A DNA stretch of 64,000 bases. Source: Lonepinella sp042468235 (GTDB lineage Bacteria > Pseudomonadota > Gammaproteobacteria > Enterobacterales > Pasteurellaceae). Shown in pieces: positions 18,491-28,062 of the stretch (its first letter is position 1; each line of letters opens with the position of its first letter). The stretch lies in the NCBI RefSeq assembly GCF_042468235.1, contig NZ_CP170386.1, forward strand, positions 1,116,001 to 1,180,000, written 5' to 3'. Below the pieces are notes generated by a model. The model was not told the origin of the DNA and did not search any database. It worked only from the letters and a program-made list of their open reading frames with translations. The position numbers and the translations under genes were made by a program.

Positions 18491-19131
18491 TCATCTTCTC
18501 CGTAAAACGGGTACAAATCTAACCTCACTTTTTGCAACATTTGACTCGGCACATCCTGATGACTGGTAATAATCACGATGCCACCTTGTTGACAATGCTG
18601 CTCTAAATGCGCAATAAGCATTTTTACACCATTTTTATCAATGGCATTAAAAGGTTCATCTAAAATCCACAATGGTGCTTTTGAAAGCCACAATCTTGCC
18701 AAACCAATACGTTTTTGTTGCCCTGCGGAAAGTTGGCTTGCCACAATATCTTCATAGCCTAACAATCCCACTTTTTCTAACGCTTGCCACAACACATCAT
18801 TTCCTTGCAAACAATGGCTTACTTGTTGATAAAATTTCAAATTCTCCCAAGCGGTTAATTCAGATTTAATGCCTGATAAATGCCCCAAATACAGCAAATC
18901 ATATTGATAATCTTCTCGACATTGAGAAATCTCATGTAAATTCCACCGCACTTTACCTCGCAACGGCTGAGCCAACCCGGTTAAAATCCTCAATAAACTG
19001 GTTTTACCGATCCCATTACGCCCCTCAATTTGCACAAAATCCCCCGCTTGAAAACGCAAGCTCAATCCTGCAAACAGAAGATTATCACCACGCTGACAGG
19101 TAATTTGTTCAACATCTAGGGTATTTAACAT
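18487..19131 (-). CDS. ccmA: Heme exporter ATP-binding protein CcmA
   Basis: ATPase of the CcmABCD complex, 214 residues, whose hydrolysis drives release of holo-CcmE. Walker A is GRNGIGKTS (about 37-45), the signature is QLSAGQQKR, and Walker B is LWILDEP. It is the first gene of the nine-gene ccm operon, whose members all overlap or lie within about 40 bp. Confidence 0.96.
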   Translation of the reverse strand: MLNTLDVEQITCQRGDNLLFAGLSLRFQAGDFVQIEGRNGIGKTSLLRILTGLAQPLRGKVRWNLHEISQCREDYQYDLLYLGHLSGIKSELTAWENLKFYQQVSHCLQGNDVLWQALEKVGLLGYEDIVASQLSAGQQKRIGLARLWLSKAPLWILDEPFNAIDKNGVKMLIAHLEQHCQQGGIVIITSHQDVPSQMLQKVRLDLYPFYGEDE

Positions 19132-19253
19132 TATTTAATCCATTCATTTTTAACTAATAAATTTTACCATAAGTCATACACAACGCATAACCAATGGCAT
19201 AACTCTTTTGGGGAATATTCATTGAGGGAGATCAAATATTAAAAAGAAATATT

Positions 19254-19342
19254 AGGCGTGTGGACGTTTCATTTTTCCCAGCGTTGTCACTGAAAAAAGC
19301 TACATTCTGCGGGACGGGACAAATGACGTGTCCACACGTCCT
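19254..19342. repeat. Inverted REP-like repeats upstream of ccmA
   Basis: A degenerate arm GGCGTGTGGACG (19255-19266) faces the perfect hairpin GACGTGT-CC-ACACGTC (19325-19340) about 60 bp away. The complement of the second arm reads GTAGGACGTGTGGACACGTC, that is a GTAG head followed by a hairpin, the layout of REP sequences. Between ccmA and the raiA terminator no gene was seen. Confidence 0.5.
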
Positions 19343-19368
19343 ACTCATTGATAATTAAAGAGAATAAA

Positions 19369-19404
19369 AAAACTGATTTCAATATTGTATTGAAATCAGT
19401 TTTT
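19369..19404 (-). terminator. Terminator of raiA
   Basis: A long perfect hairpin, AAAACTGATTTCAAT and its complement around a short loop, with T residues on the minus strand. It lies 22 bp after the raiA stop. Confidence 0.85.
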
Positions 19405-19425
19405 AATAGAACAAATTAAAATTAA

Positions 19426-19746
19426 CTATTGGAAAGAATCTTTTAAGCGTTCATCCGCTCGACGAGCTTCTCCTTTATGTTGAAGTTTATTTAATTGTCT
19501 TGCTAATTTTTCTTCAACATCATTAATCGCTTTGTACATATCATCAGATTCTGCGCTTGCAAACAAGTTACCATTTGGTGTACTAATCGTCGCTTCGACC
19601 CCAAATCCCTGGGGTAGTTTGCTTAATACAAAATGTGGATTAATTAGCTGGGTTTGCCATTTTTCCAATTTCGCTAATCTATCCTCAATATGAGCCCGAA
19701 TTGCCGGTGTAATGTCCATTTGTTTACTTGCAATATTAAGTGTCAT
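19426..19746 (-). CDS. raiA: Ribosome-associated inhibitor A / hibernation factor (YfiA, HPF-like)
   Basis: A 106-residue factor that binds the 30S A/P sites and stores ribosomes as inactive 70S in stationary phase or cold. The sequence matches the short HPF/RaiA form (MTLNIASKQMDITPAIRAHIE, with DDMYKAINDVEEKL near residue 75). The ATG at 19746 was chosen because GAGGTG lies 6 bp upstream; an in-frame GTG three codons earlier is part of that ribosome site. It is monocistronic with its own terminator. Confidence 0.93.
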   Translation of the reverse strand: MTLNIASKQMDITPAIRAHIEDRLAKLEKWQTQLINPHFVLSKLPQGFGVEATISTPNGNLFASAESDDMYKAINDVEEKLARQLNKLQHKGEARRADERLKDSFQ

Positions 19747-19929
19747 AGTTGTCACCTCTTTTTCTTGATGAATAAATCCTTTCGTATTAACTACAAGGTA
19801 TGTTTTTTAACGAAAATTTTCAAGTCTTTTCTGTTGATTTTTATCAGAAATTATTAAAAATGTGATCTTAATCTCAAAATCATAGGTTAATAAAACATCA
19901 CTTTTTCAACACAATAATATAATCGAATA

Positions 19930-22005
19930 TTATTTAACCCGATCCCCTGCTTTAGCACCCTTATCTACATCAAGCAAGAATAAATCTGCTCCACCAGCAC
20001 CTGCTGATAAAATCATGCCTTGCGATACACCAAATTTCATTTTGCGAGGTGCTAGGTTGGCAACCATAATCACTTGGCGACCGATTAATTCTGCTGGGTT
20101 ATTGTAAGCTGCTTTAATACCTGATAACACTTGACGTTGTTCAAAACCTAAATCTAATTGAAATTTCAATAATTTATTGCTTTCAGGTACGGCTTCACAA
20201 TGTAACACGGTTGCCACTCGTAAATCAATTTTGGCAAAATCATCAATACTGATTTCAGCTTCTACAGGTTCAAATTCGCTATTTTCGGTAGCATTGCCAG
20301 TAGAAACTGCGGTGTTTTTTTCCACTGTTGCGGTATTTACCGCGGCATTTTCCACTTTTGATGCTTCGATCATTGCATCAATTTGTTTCATCTCTAAACG
20401 ATTAAATAAGGCTTTAAACGGAGAAATTTGATGAGCTAATAATGGCTGACTTAAATTCTCCCATGTTAATTCAGTTTGTAAGAACTGCTCCGCACGCTCG
20501 GCTAATTTCGGTAACACAGGTTTTAAATAACCCATTAATACACGGAATAATTCAATCCCCATTGAACAAACGGAATGCAATTCTGCTTCACGCCCTTCTT
20601 GTTTGGCAATTACCCAAGGTGCTTTGTCGTCCACGTATTTATTGGCTTTATCCGCTAATGCCATAACCGCACGGATCGCTTTGCCATATTCACGGTTTTC
20701 ATACAATGTCGCAATTTGCTCCGATTGTTGAGTAAATTCGTCAAATAGGCTTTGATCTTCTAATTTTTCTGCTAATTTTCCATTAAAACGTTTTTGAATA
20801 AAGCCAGCATTACGTGACGCTAAATTGACTAATTTATTGACTAAATCTGCATTTACCCGTTGTACAAAATCTTCTAAATTTAAATCCAAATCATCAATTC
20901 GATTACTCAATTTGGCAGCATAATAATAACGTAAACATTCAGGATCTAAGTGTTTCAAATAGGTTGCAGCTTGAATAAATGTGCCACGGGATTTTGACAT
21001 TTTTTCGCCATTCACCGTCACATAACCATGCACAAAAATATTACTCGGTTTACGTAAATCAGCCCCCTCTAGCATAGCAGGCCAGAATAAGCTGTGGAAA
21101 TACATAATATCTTTGCCAATAAAATGATACAGTTCAGCTTGGCTGTCTTTTTTCCAAAAGCGATCAAAATCAATCTGTTCACGTTCACACAGATTTTTAA
21201 ACGATGCCATATAACCAATCGGGGCATCTAACCAAACATAAAAATATTTATTTTCCGTATTCGGAATTTTAAAGCCAAAATAAGGTGCATCACGGGAAAT
21301 ATCCCATTGTTGCAAACCCGCATCAAACCATTCTTGCATTTTATTTGCCACTTCCGCTTGCAACGCACCCGAACGATTCCATTCTTGCAACATTTTTTCA
21401 AAGCTCGGCAAATCAAAGAAAAAGTGTTCACTTTCTTTTAATACAGGGGTGGCACCTGATATGGTAGAACGTGGATTAATTAATTCCGTTGGGCTATAAG
21501 TGGCAGAACAAACTTCGCAATTATCACCATATTGATCGGGTGCTTTACATTTCGGACAAGTGCCTTTCACGAAACGATCGGGCAAAAACATGGATTTTTC
21601 AGGGTCAAATAATTGCGAAATGGTACGATTTTTAATAAAACCGTTTTGTTTTAAACGATAATAAATCATCTCGGAAAATTCACGGTTTTCTTCGCTATGC
21701 GTAGAATGATAATTATCGAAACTAATATTAAAGCCACTGAAATCCGCATAATGGGCTTTATGCACATCAGCAATCAGTTGCTCAGGCGTGATCCCCATTT
21801 GATCCGCTTTCAGCATAATTGGCGTGCCATGAGCATCATCAGCACAAACAAAATAAATTTCATTACCTCGCATACGTTGAAAACGTACCCAAATATCCGC
21901 TTGAATATGTTCCAACATGTGTCCTAAATGAATCGGACCGTTAGCGTAAGGTAAAGCACAAGTAACAAGGATTTGACGTTTTTTTGGGGAAAATTGGTTT
22001 GACAT
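19930..22005 (-). CDS. metG: Methionyl-tRNA synthetase
   Basis: Charges tRNA-Met; 691 residues, class I. The HIGH-type motif is PIHLGHMLEH near residue 22. The zinc knuckle CPKC...CEVC is near 145-160, the KMSKS loop is GEKMSKSRGTF near 335, and a C-terminal EMAP-II-like tRNA-binding domain covers about 590-691. It is divergent from mrp, an arrangement conserved in gamma-proteobacteria. Confidence 0.98.
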   Translation of the reverse strand: MSNQFSPKKRQILVTCALPYANGPIHLGHMLEHIQADIWVRFQRMRGNEIYFVCADDAHGTPIMLKADQMGITPEQLIADVHKAHYADFSGFNISFDNYHSTHSEENREFSEMIYYRLKQNGFIKNRTISQLFDPEKSMFLPDRFVKGTCPKCKAPDQYGDNCEVCSATYSPTELINPRSTISGATPVLKESEHFFFDLPSFEKMLQEWNRSGALQAEVANKMQEWFDAGLQQWDISRDAPYFGFKIPNTENKYFYVWLDAPIGYMASFKNLCEREQIDFDRFWKKDSQAELYHFIGKDIMYFHSLFWPAMLEGADLRKPSNIFVHGYVTVNGEKMSKSRGTFIQAATYLKHLDPECLRYYYAAKLSNRIDDLDLNLEDFVQRVNADLVNKLVNLASRNAGFIQKRFNGKLAEKLEDQSLFDEFTQQSEQIATLYENREYGKAIRAVMALADKANKYVDDKAPWVIAKQEGREAELHSVCSMGIELFRVLMGYLKPVLPKLAERAEQFLQTELTWENLSQPLLAHQISPFKALFNRLEMKQIDAMIEASKVENAAVNTATVEKNTAVSTGNATENSEFEPVEAEISIDDFAKIDLRVATVLHCEAVPESNKLLKFQLDLGFEQRQVLSGIKAAYNNPAELIGRQVIMVANLAPRKMKFGVSQGMILSAGAGGADLFLLDVDKGAKAGDRVK

Positions 22006-22182
22006 AAAAAGACCTTTAAATAATAAGCAAGCCCAAATTGGCTTGCCGTGAAATACAAAATTGGCGTGATTTTACCTGATTTGGCTTGTTTTTTCTAGCT
22101 AAAACATAATCTATGCTTAACATCATTCTAATATCGTGGTTAAATAGTCGGGTATTTACTCTACTTGATTTTAGGAAAGATA

Positions 22183-23295
22183 ATGACAATCCAATTTTCC
22201 AATAATTTTACCAATGAACAACAAGCAAAATTCATTTCGGTTTTTAAAAATTTTACTCACCCTACATTACAAAAAGACTTAATCGCCCTAAGTACGGTGA
22301 AAAAAATCGAAAAAATGCAAGGCGTGTTACGCATCGAAATTCAAATGCCCTTTGCTTGGAATACTGCATTTGAGCAGTTAAAAACGACTGTTACCCATGA
22401 TTTATTGACAATCGCAGAAGCCCAACAAATGAAATGGCAATTAAATTATCAAATCGCCACTTTGAAACGTGCCAATAATCACCCAGCGGTAAAAGGCGTA
22501 AAAAATATTATTGCAATTACTTCAGGAAAAGGCGGTGTAGGAAAATCCACCACTGCTGTCAATTTAGCTTTAGCATTACAAGCTCAAGGGGCTAAAGTTG
22601 GTATTTTAGATGCCGATATTTATGGTCCATCAATCCCTCACATGCTTGGTGCAGCCAACCAACGCCCAACATCGCCAGATAATAAACATATCAATCCGAT
22701 TATCGCTCACGGTTTACAAAGCAATTCCATTGGCTATTTAATGAATGCTGACAACGCCACCATTTGGCGTGGTCCGATGGCAAGCAGTGCATTAAATCAA
22801 CTGTTAAATGAAACCCTATGGAATGAGTTAGATTATTTAGTGATTGATATGCCACCAGGAACGGGGGATATTCAGCTCACGTTATCACAACAAATTCCTG
22901 TGACAGGGGCGGTTGTCGTCACTACACCACAGGACATTGCTTTACTTGATGCGATTAAGGGTATTGCCATGTTTAATAAAGTTTCTGTGCCAGTGTTAGG
23001 AATTATAGAAAATATGTCAATGCACATCTGCTCAAACTGCGGTCATCACGAAGCGATTTTCGGTACAGGTGGAGCAGAAAAAATTGCGGAAAAATATCAT
23101 GTACAAGTGCTAGGTCAGTTACCCTTACATATTTGTTTAAGAGAAGATTTAGATAAAGGCATACCAACCGTAATTGCAGAATCTAACCCTGAAATTAAGC
23201 ACGCTTATCTACAATTAGCCGAAAAAGTGGCGAGCGAGTTATATTGGCAAGGTTTGGTCATTCCTGGGGAGATTATGTTTAGGGAAGTAAAATAG
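22183..23295 (+). CDS. apbC: Iron-sulfur carrier protein Mrp/ApbC (P-loop ATPase)
   Basis: Cytosolic scaffold/carrier of 4Fe-4S clusters, 370 residues. After an N-terminal DUF59-like region of about 90 residues comes the deviant Walker A SGKGGVGKSTT. The Cys pair CSNCG (about 285) binds the bridging cluster. The start at 22183 follows AGGAAAG; an upstream in-frame start overlaps this ribosome site and is less likely. Confidence 0.95.
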   Translation: MTIQFSNNFTNEQQAKFISVFKNFTHPTLQKDLIALSTVKKIEKMQGVLRIEIQMPFAWNTAFEQLKTTVTHDLLTIAEAQQMKWQLNYQIATLKRANNHPAVKGVKNIIAITSGKGGVGKSTTAVNLALALQAQGAKVGILDADIYGPSIPHMLGAANQRPTSPDNKHINPIIAHGLQSNSIGYLMNADNATIWRGPMASSALNQLLNETLWNELDYLVIDMPPGTGDIQLTLSQQIPVTGAVVVTTPQDIALLDAIKGIAMFNKVSVPVLGIIENMSMHICSNCGHHEAIFGTGGAEKIAEKYHVQVLGQLPLHICLREDLDKGIPTVIAESNPEIKHAYLQLAEKVASELYWQGLVIPGEIMFREVK

Positions 23296-23302
23296 TCCAT
23301 GT

Positions 23303-23355
23303 AGCCTGTTGAATAATATTCGCCACCGCATTAATTATTCAACAGGCTGATTTTT
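23303..23355 (+). terminator. Terminator of mrp
   Basis: AGCCTGTTGAATAAT (23303-23317) pairs with ATTATTCAACAGGCT (23334-23348), followed by TTTTT. It is 8 bp after the mrp stop. Confidence 0.85.
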
Positions 23356-23514
23356 ATAAAAATCCTTCTCTAAATTTTAAACATTTTCAAAATAAACTTA
23401 CCATTAAAGAATTCCAAATAGTATTAAACACTAAATTACTAAACATTTATAGATTTTTATATAAAGAATATTTTTATACCATTCTATTTTTTGATATTTT
23501 TTACTAAAAAACCT

Positions 23515-23542
23515 TTGACAGAATTTTCTAAATCCGTAATAT
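23515..23542 (+). promoter_or_regulatory. Promoter of the leuABCD operon
   Basis: TTGACA (23515-23520) and TAATAT (23537-23542), 16 bp apart, lie upstream of the leader peptide. Between the mrp terminator and this promoter (23356-23514) only AT-rich sequence was seen. Confidence 0.75.
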
Positions 23543-23573
23543 AGAGCCTAATTTAATCAATTTTAGGAATTTT

Positions 23574-23633
23574 ATGTTTACCTTTCACGCTCTGCTACTC
23601 AACTTACGATTATCACATTCTTTGTGCGGTTAA
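23574..23633 (+). CDS. leuL: leu operon leader peptide
   Basis: A 19-codon reading frame behind TTTTAGGAATTTT, containing six Leu codons (CTG CTA CTC, then TTA, TTA, TTG) and ending TGC GGT TAA. A Leu-rich leader followed 40 bp later by a terminator hairpin is the classic layout for attenuation by charged tRNA-Leu. Its last codons overlap an uptake-signal-like TGCGGT. Confidence 0.8.
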   Translation: MFTFHALLLNLRLSHSLCG

Positions 23634-23673
23634 GTTGTGGACGATAGAAAAATAGCATAAAACACGAATTTAC

Positions 23674-23711
23674 AACCCCGCACTTTGATAAAAAGTTCGG
23701 GGTTTTTTATT
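23674..23711 (+). terminator. leu attenuator
   Basis: AACCCCGCACTTT and AAAGTTCGGGGTT pair around GATAA with one mismatch, followed by seven T. It lies between leuL and leuA. When Leu-tRNA is abundant this terminator would form; stalling on Leu codons should favour an alternative pairing. Confidence 0.78.
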
Positions 23712-23777
23712 AAAAAAACATAAAAAATACACCGCACTTTCAAAGTAAAACCCTAACGAAAAGAAAAGGATGACATT

Positions 23778-25331
23778 ATGGCAGCAAACAACATTATTAT
23801 TTTTGATACCACCTTGCGAGATGGCGAACAGGCATTAAAAGCAAGTCTTACCGTAAAAGAAAAATTACAAATTGCCCTTGCTTTAGAACGATTAGGGGTG
23901 GATGTCATGGAAGTCGGATTTCCTGTTTCATCAGAGGGCGATTTTCTGTCAGTACGTACGATTGCGGAAAATATTAAAAACAGCCGTGTTTGTGCCTTAT
24001 CTCGTGCCGTAGATAAAGATATTGATGCGGCTTATGAAGCCTTGAAAGTGGCTGATGCTTATCGGATTCATACCTTTATTGCCAGTTCAGCGTTACACGT
24101 AGAAGCCAAATTAAAACGTTCTTTTGATGATGTGGTGGGTATGGCTGTGGCAGCAGTAAAACGTGCGAGAAATTATACCGATGATGTAGAATTTTCTTGT
24201 GAAGATGCGGGTCGTACAGGGATTGACAACATCTGTCTCATTGTGGAAGCTGCCATTTCCGCTGGAGCGACCACAGTCAATATTCCTGATACAGTAGGTT
24301 TTTGCTTACCAACTCAATATGGTGGCATTATGGCAGATGTGTTAAACCGTGTGCCAAACATTGACAAAGCGATTATCTCCGTGCATTGCCATAACGATTT
24401 AGGTATGGCTACCGCCAACTCGTTAACTGCGGTGTTAAATGGGGCAAGACAAATTGAATGTACCATTAATGGTATTGGTGAACGGGCAGGCAATACGGCG
24501 TTGGAAGAAGTAGTCATGGCGATTAAAACTCGTCAGGATATGTTTAACGGCTTAGATACCCGTATTAATACCCAAGAAATTCACCGTGTCAGCCAAATGG
24601 TGAGCCAACTTTGTAATATGCCAATTCAACCGAATAAAGCCATTGTGGGCGATAATGCTTTTGCTCATTCATCGGGTATTCACCAAGACGGTATGTTGAA
24701 AAATAAAAACACCTACGAAATTATGTCGCCTGAAAGTATCGGTTTGAAAAAAGAAAAATTAAATTTGACTGCTCGTTCTGGTCGTGCGGCGGTGAAAGGT
24801 CACATGGCGGATATGGGTTATACTGAAGCAGATTACGATTTAGATAAATTATACGAGGCTTTCTTGAAATTGGCGGATAAGAAAGGTCAAGTGTTTGACT
24901 ACGATTTAGAGGCATTAGCATTTATTGATATGCAACAAGGCGATGAAGATCGTTTAACTTTAGACGTGATCACTTCACAAACATTAAGTGGTTTACCTGC
25001 TTCAGCCTTTGTGCAGGTGGCGTTAGACGGTCATCGTATTAATCAAGTTTCTAATGGCGGTAATGGTCCAGTAGATGCGGTGTATAATGCGATTATGCAA
25101 ATTGTGGGTATGGATTTGAAAATGTCCCATTATAATTTAACCGCCAAAGGTGAGGGAGCGGAAGCACTTGGTCAAGTGGATATTGTAGTGGAATATGAAG
25201 GTCGCCGTTTCCATGGGGTCGGTCTTGCCACGGATATTGTGGAATCTTCCGCACTGGCGTTAATTCATGCGATTAATGCCATTTATCGTTCGCAAAAAGT
25301 GGCGAATTTGACCAGAAATTTAAAACATTAA
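23778..25331 (+). CDS. leuA: 2-isopropylmalate synthase
   Basis: First committed step of leucine synthesis: 2-oxoisovalerate plus acetyl-CoA gives 2-isopropylmalate. The 517 residues show the DRE-TIM motif FDTTLRDGEQ, the metal-binding HCHNDLG and the C-terminal regulatory domain (from about 390) for leucine feedback. AAAAGGA precedes the ATG. It is first in leuABCD, under the attenuator. Confidence 0.97.
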   Translation: MAANNIIIFDTTLRDGEQALKASLTVKEKLQIALALERLGVDVMEVGFPVSSEGDFLSVRTIAENIKNSRVCALSRAVDKDIDAAYEALKVADAYRIHTFIASSALHVEAKLKRSFDDVVGMAVAAVKRARNYTDDVEFSCEDAGRTGIDNICLIVEAAISAGATTVNIPDTVGFCLPTQYGGIMADVLNRVPNIDKAIISVHCHNDLGMATANSLTAVLNGARQIECTINGIGERAGNTALEEVVMAIKTRQDMFNGLDTRINTQEIHRVSQMVSQLCNMPIQPNKAIVGDNAFAHSSGIHQDGMLKNKNTYEIMSPESIGLKKEKLNLTARSGRAAVKGHMADMGYTEADYDLDKLYEAFLKLADKKGQVFDYDLEALAFIDMQQGDEDRLTLDVITSQTLSGLPASAFVQVALDGHRINQVSNGGNGPVDAVYNAIMQIVGMDLKMSHYNLTAKGEGAEALGQVDIVVEYEGRRFHGVGLATDIVESSALALIHAINAIYRSQKVANLTRNLKH

Positions 25332-25336
25332 TCTTG

Positions 25337-25360
25337 TAGGGGCGTATTGCATACGCCCAA
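25337..25360 (+). repeat. REP-like hairpin (GTAGG-headed), copy 1
   Basis: Between leuA and leuB: a GTAG head, then stem GGGCGTAT (25340-25347), loop TGC and ATACGCCC (25351-25358). The same hairpin recurs twice between leuB and leuC. Confidence 0.7.
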
Positions 25361-25396
25361 AAACTCAACATATTGATAAAAAATAGGAAATAAACA

Positions 25397-26476
25397 ATGT
25401 CAACATACAACGTAGCAGTTTTATCAGGCGATGGCATCGGTCCCGAAATTATGGCAGAGGCCATTAAAGTGTTAGATGTGGTACAACAAAAATACGGTTT
25501 TACATTAAATTACAACTATTTCAACGTAGGCGGTATTGCCATTGATAAACAAGGTTGTCCATTGCCTGAAAATACCTTACAAGGCTGTGAATCAGCCGAT
25601 GCGATTTTATTTGGTTCGGTGGGTGGTCCAAAATGGGAAAACTTACCGCCAGATCAACAGCCTGAACGTGGTGCCTTATTGCCGTTACGTAAACATTTTA
25701 AATTATTCAGTAACTTACGCCCCGCCACGCTGTACAAAGGTTTAGAAAAATTCTGTCCATTGCGTGCGGATATTGCCGAAACAGGTTTTGATATGGTAAC
25801 AGTGCGTGAATTAACGGGCGGTATTTATTTCGGTCAACCCAAAGGTCGTGAGGGCGAGGGTTCACAAACTAGAGCCTTTGATACTGAAGTGTATTATAAA
25901 TATGAAATTGAACGTATTGCCAAAGTCGCCTTTGAAACCGCAATGAAGCGTAGCAAACACGTGACTTCGGTGGATAAAGCCAATGTATTAATCAGCTCAA
26001 TTTTATGGCGTGAAACGGTGAATGAAGTGGCAAAACAATATCCAGAAGTCAAATTAGATCATATTTATATTGATAACGCCACCATGCAGTTGATTAAACA
26101 GCCGTCTTTCTTTGACGTGCTACTCTGCTCCAATATTTTTGGCGATATTATTTCTGATGAATGTGCCATGATCACAGGTTCAATGGGGATGTTGCCGTCC
26201 GCCAGTCTAAATGCAGACGGTTTCGGTTTATACGAACCTGCTGGCGGTTCTGCCCCTGATATTGCAGGCAAAGGCATCGCCAACCCGATTGCTCAGATTT
26301 TATCGGCAGCTATGATGTTACGTCATAGTTTTAACCAAAACGAAGCCGCCACAGCCATTGAAAGTGCAGTGAAAAAAGTGTTAGCTTTAGGACACCGTAC
26401 TACCGATTTAGCAGACGACAGCCAACCTGTATCTACGAGTGAAATGGGGACGTTGATTGCGAATGCGATTGAATAA
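25397..26476 (+). CDS. leuB: 3-isopropylmalate dehydrogenase
   Basis: NAD-dependent oxidative decarboxylation of 3-isopropylmalate, cytosolic. The 359 residues show LSGDGIGPEIM at the N-terminus, the substrate-binding RELTGGIYFG loop, the catalytic Lys/Asp segments (SVDKANVL, GDIISDE) and the NAD-binding EPAGGSAPDIAGKGIANP. Confidence 0.97.
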   Translation: MSTYNVAVLSGDGIGPEIMAEAIKVLDVVQQKYGFTLNYNYFNVGGIAIDKQGCPLPENTLQGCESADAILFGSVGGPKWENLPPDQQPERGALLPLRKHFKLFSNLRPATLYKGLEKFCPLRADIAETGFDMVTVRELTGGIYFGQPKGREGEGSQTRAFDTEVYYKYEIERIAKVAFETAMKRSKHVTSVDKANVLISSILWRETVNEVAKQYPEVKLDHIYIDNATMQLIKQPSFFDVLLCSNIFGDIISDECAMITGSMGMLPSASLNADGFGLYEPAGGSAPDIAGKGIANPIAQILSAAMMLRHSFNQNEAATAIESAVKKVLALGHRTTDLADDSQPVSTSEMGTLIANAIE

Positions 26477-26491
26477 AATCAACAATCACCG

Positions 26492-26513
26492 TAAGGGCGT
26501 ATTGCATACGCCC
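26492..26513 (+). repeat. REP-like hairpin, copy 2
   Basis: GTAA head followed by GGGCGTAT-TGC-ATACGCCC, the same orientation as copy 1. It lies in the 166-bp leuB-leuC gap. Confidence 0.7.
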
Positions 26514-26565
26514 AAAAACAAAAGAAAAATCCACCGCAGTTTGTGGTAAATAAAAAGATCGAGCA

Positions 26566-26591
26566 TAGGGCGTATGCAATACGCCCCTACG
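26566..26591 (-). repeat. REP-like hairpin, copy 3 (inverted)
   Basis: GGGCGTAT-GCA-ATACGCCC followed by CTACG. On the minus strand this is CGTAG + hairpin, so copies 2 and 3 face each other as a BIME-like pair. Confidence 0.7.
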
Positions 26592-26642
26592 AAAAAATAA
26601 AATACAACCCAACGAATTAACAAAACCTAACGAGAAACAAAA

Positions 26643-28052
26643 ATGGGAAAAACACTCTACCAAAAATTATTCGACAGCCATGTGGTGTATGAGGCAGACG
26701 GCGAAACACCGATTCTGTATATTAACCGCCATTTGATCCATGAAGTAACCAGTCCTCAAGCCTTTGACGGCTTACGTGTGGCAAATCGTCAAGTTCGCCA
26801 AGTCAATAAAACCTTTGGCACCATGGATCACAGTATTTCTACCCAAGTACGTGATGTGAATAAACTTGAAGGTCAAGCCAAAATTCAAGTACTTGAACTG
26901 GACAAAAACTGCAAAAATACCGGTATTCAATTATTTGATATGAATACCAAACAACAAGGGATCGTGCATGTTATGGGGCCTGAACAAGGCTTAACTTTAC
27001 CCGGTATGACCATTGTTTGCGGTGATTCACATACCGCTACTCACGGTGCATTTGGTGCTTTAGCATTTGGGATCGGGACATCTGAAGTCGAACATGTGCT
27101 TGCCACCCAAACTCTAAAACAAGCACGTGCCAAAAGTATGAAAATTGAAGTACGTGGCAAAGTCAACCCAGGGATTACGGCGAAAGACATTGTGTTAGCC
27201 ATTATTGGCAAAACCACCATGGCAGGCGGAACAGGTTATGTAGTCGAATTCTGTGGTGAAGCCATTCGTGATCTTTCCATGGAAGGGCGTATGACAGTAT
27301 GCAACATGGCGATTGAATTAGGTGCCAAAGCAGGACTTGTTGCACCCGATGAAACCACCTTTGCTTATTTAAAAAATCGCCAACACGCACCAAAAGGCAA
27401 AGATTGGGACGATGCGTTAGCTTATTGGAAAACCTTAAAAACCGATGATGATGCCGAATTTGATGCGGTGGTAACATTAGAAGCCAAAGATATTGCTCCA
27501 CAAGTAACTTGGGGAACCAACCCAGGGCAAGTCATTGGCATTAATCAGCCCGTACCAAACCCAAAAGATATGCAAGATCCTGTGGCTCGTGCTTCCGCGG
27601 AAAAAGCCTTAGCTTATATTGGATTAGAAGCCAATACCGACTTGACTAAGGTGGAAGTCGATCAAGTCTTTATCGGTTCTTGCACGAATTCACGCATTGA
27701 AGATCTACGTGCGGCGGCAGCGGTGATGAAAGGACGCAAAAAAGCGGATAACGTAAAACGTGTACTTGTGGTGCCGGGTTCGGGCTTAGTGAAAGAACAG
27801 GCGGAAAAAGAGGGATTAGACAAAATCTTTATTGCCGCTGGTGCAGAATGGCGTAACCCTGGTTGCTCCATGTGTTTAGGTATGAATGATGACCGTTTAG
27901 GTGAATGGGAACGTTGTGCATCTACATCTAACCGTAACTTTGAAGGTCGTCAAGGTCGAAACGGTCGTACTCACTTAGTTAGCCCTGCGATGGCTGCGGC
28001 AGCGGCGGTGTTTGGTAAATTTGTAGATATTCGTGATGTAACATTAAATTAA
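26643..28052 (+). CDS. leuC: 3-isopropylmalate dehydratase large subunit
   Basis: Aconitase-family isomerase of 2- to 3-isopropylmalate, with LeuD. The 469 residues contain the 4Fe-4S Cys ligands in IGSCTNSRIEDL (about 347) and CSMCLG (about 407-410). The start MGKTLYQKLFD is standard. It is 10 bp upstream of leuD. Confidence 0.97.
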   Translation: MGKTLYQKLFDSHVVYEADGETPILYINRHLIHEVTSPQAFDGLRVANRQVRQVNKTFGTMDHSISTQVRDVNKLEGQAKIQVLELDKNCKNTGIQLFDMNTKQQGIVHVMGPEQGLTLPGMTIVCGDSHTATHGAFGALAFGIGTSEVEHVLATQTLKQARAKSMKIEVRGKVNPGITAKDIVLAIIGKTTMAGGTGYVVEFCGEAIRDLSMEGRMTVCNMAIELGAKAGLVAPDETTFAYLKNRQHAPKGKDWDDALAYWKTLKTDDDAEFDAVVTLEAKDIAPQVTWGTNPGQVIGINQPVPNPKDMQDPVARASAEKALAYIGLEANTDLTKVEVDQVFIGSCTNSRIEDLRAAAAVMKGRKKADNVKRVLVVPGSGLVKEQAEKEGLDKIFIAAGAEWRNPGCSMCLGMNDDRLGEWERCASTSNRNFEGRQGRNGRTHLVSPAMAAAAAVFGKFVDIRDVTLN

Positions 28053-28062
28053 GGAGCAAAAA

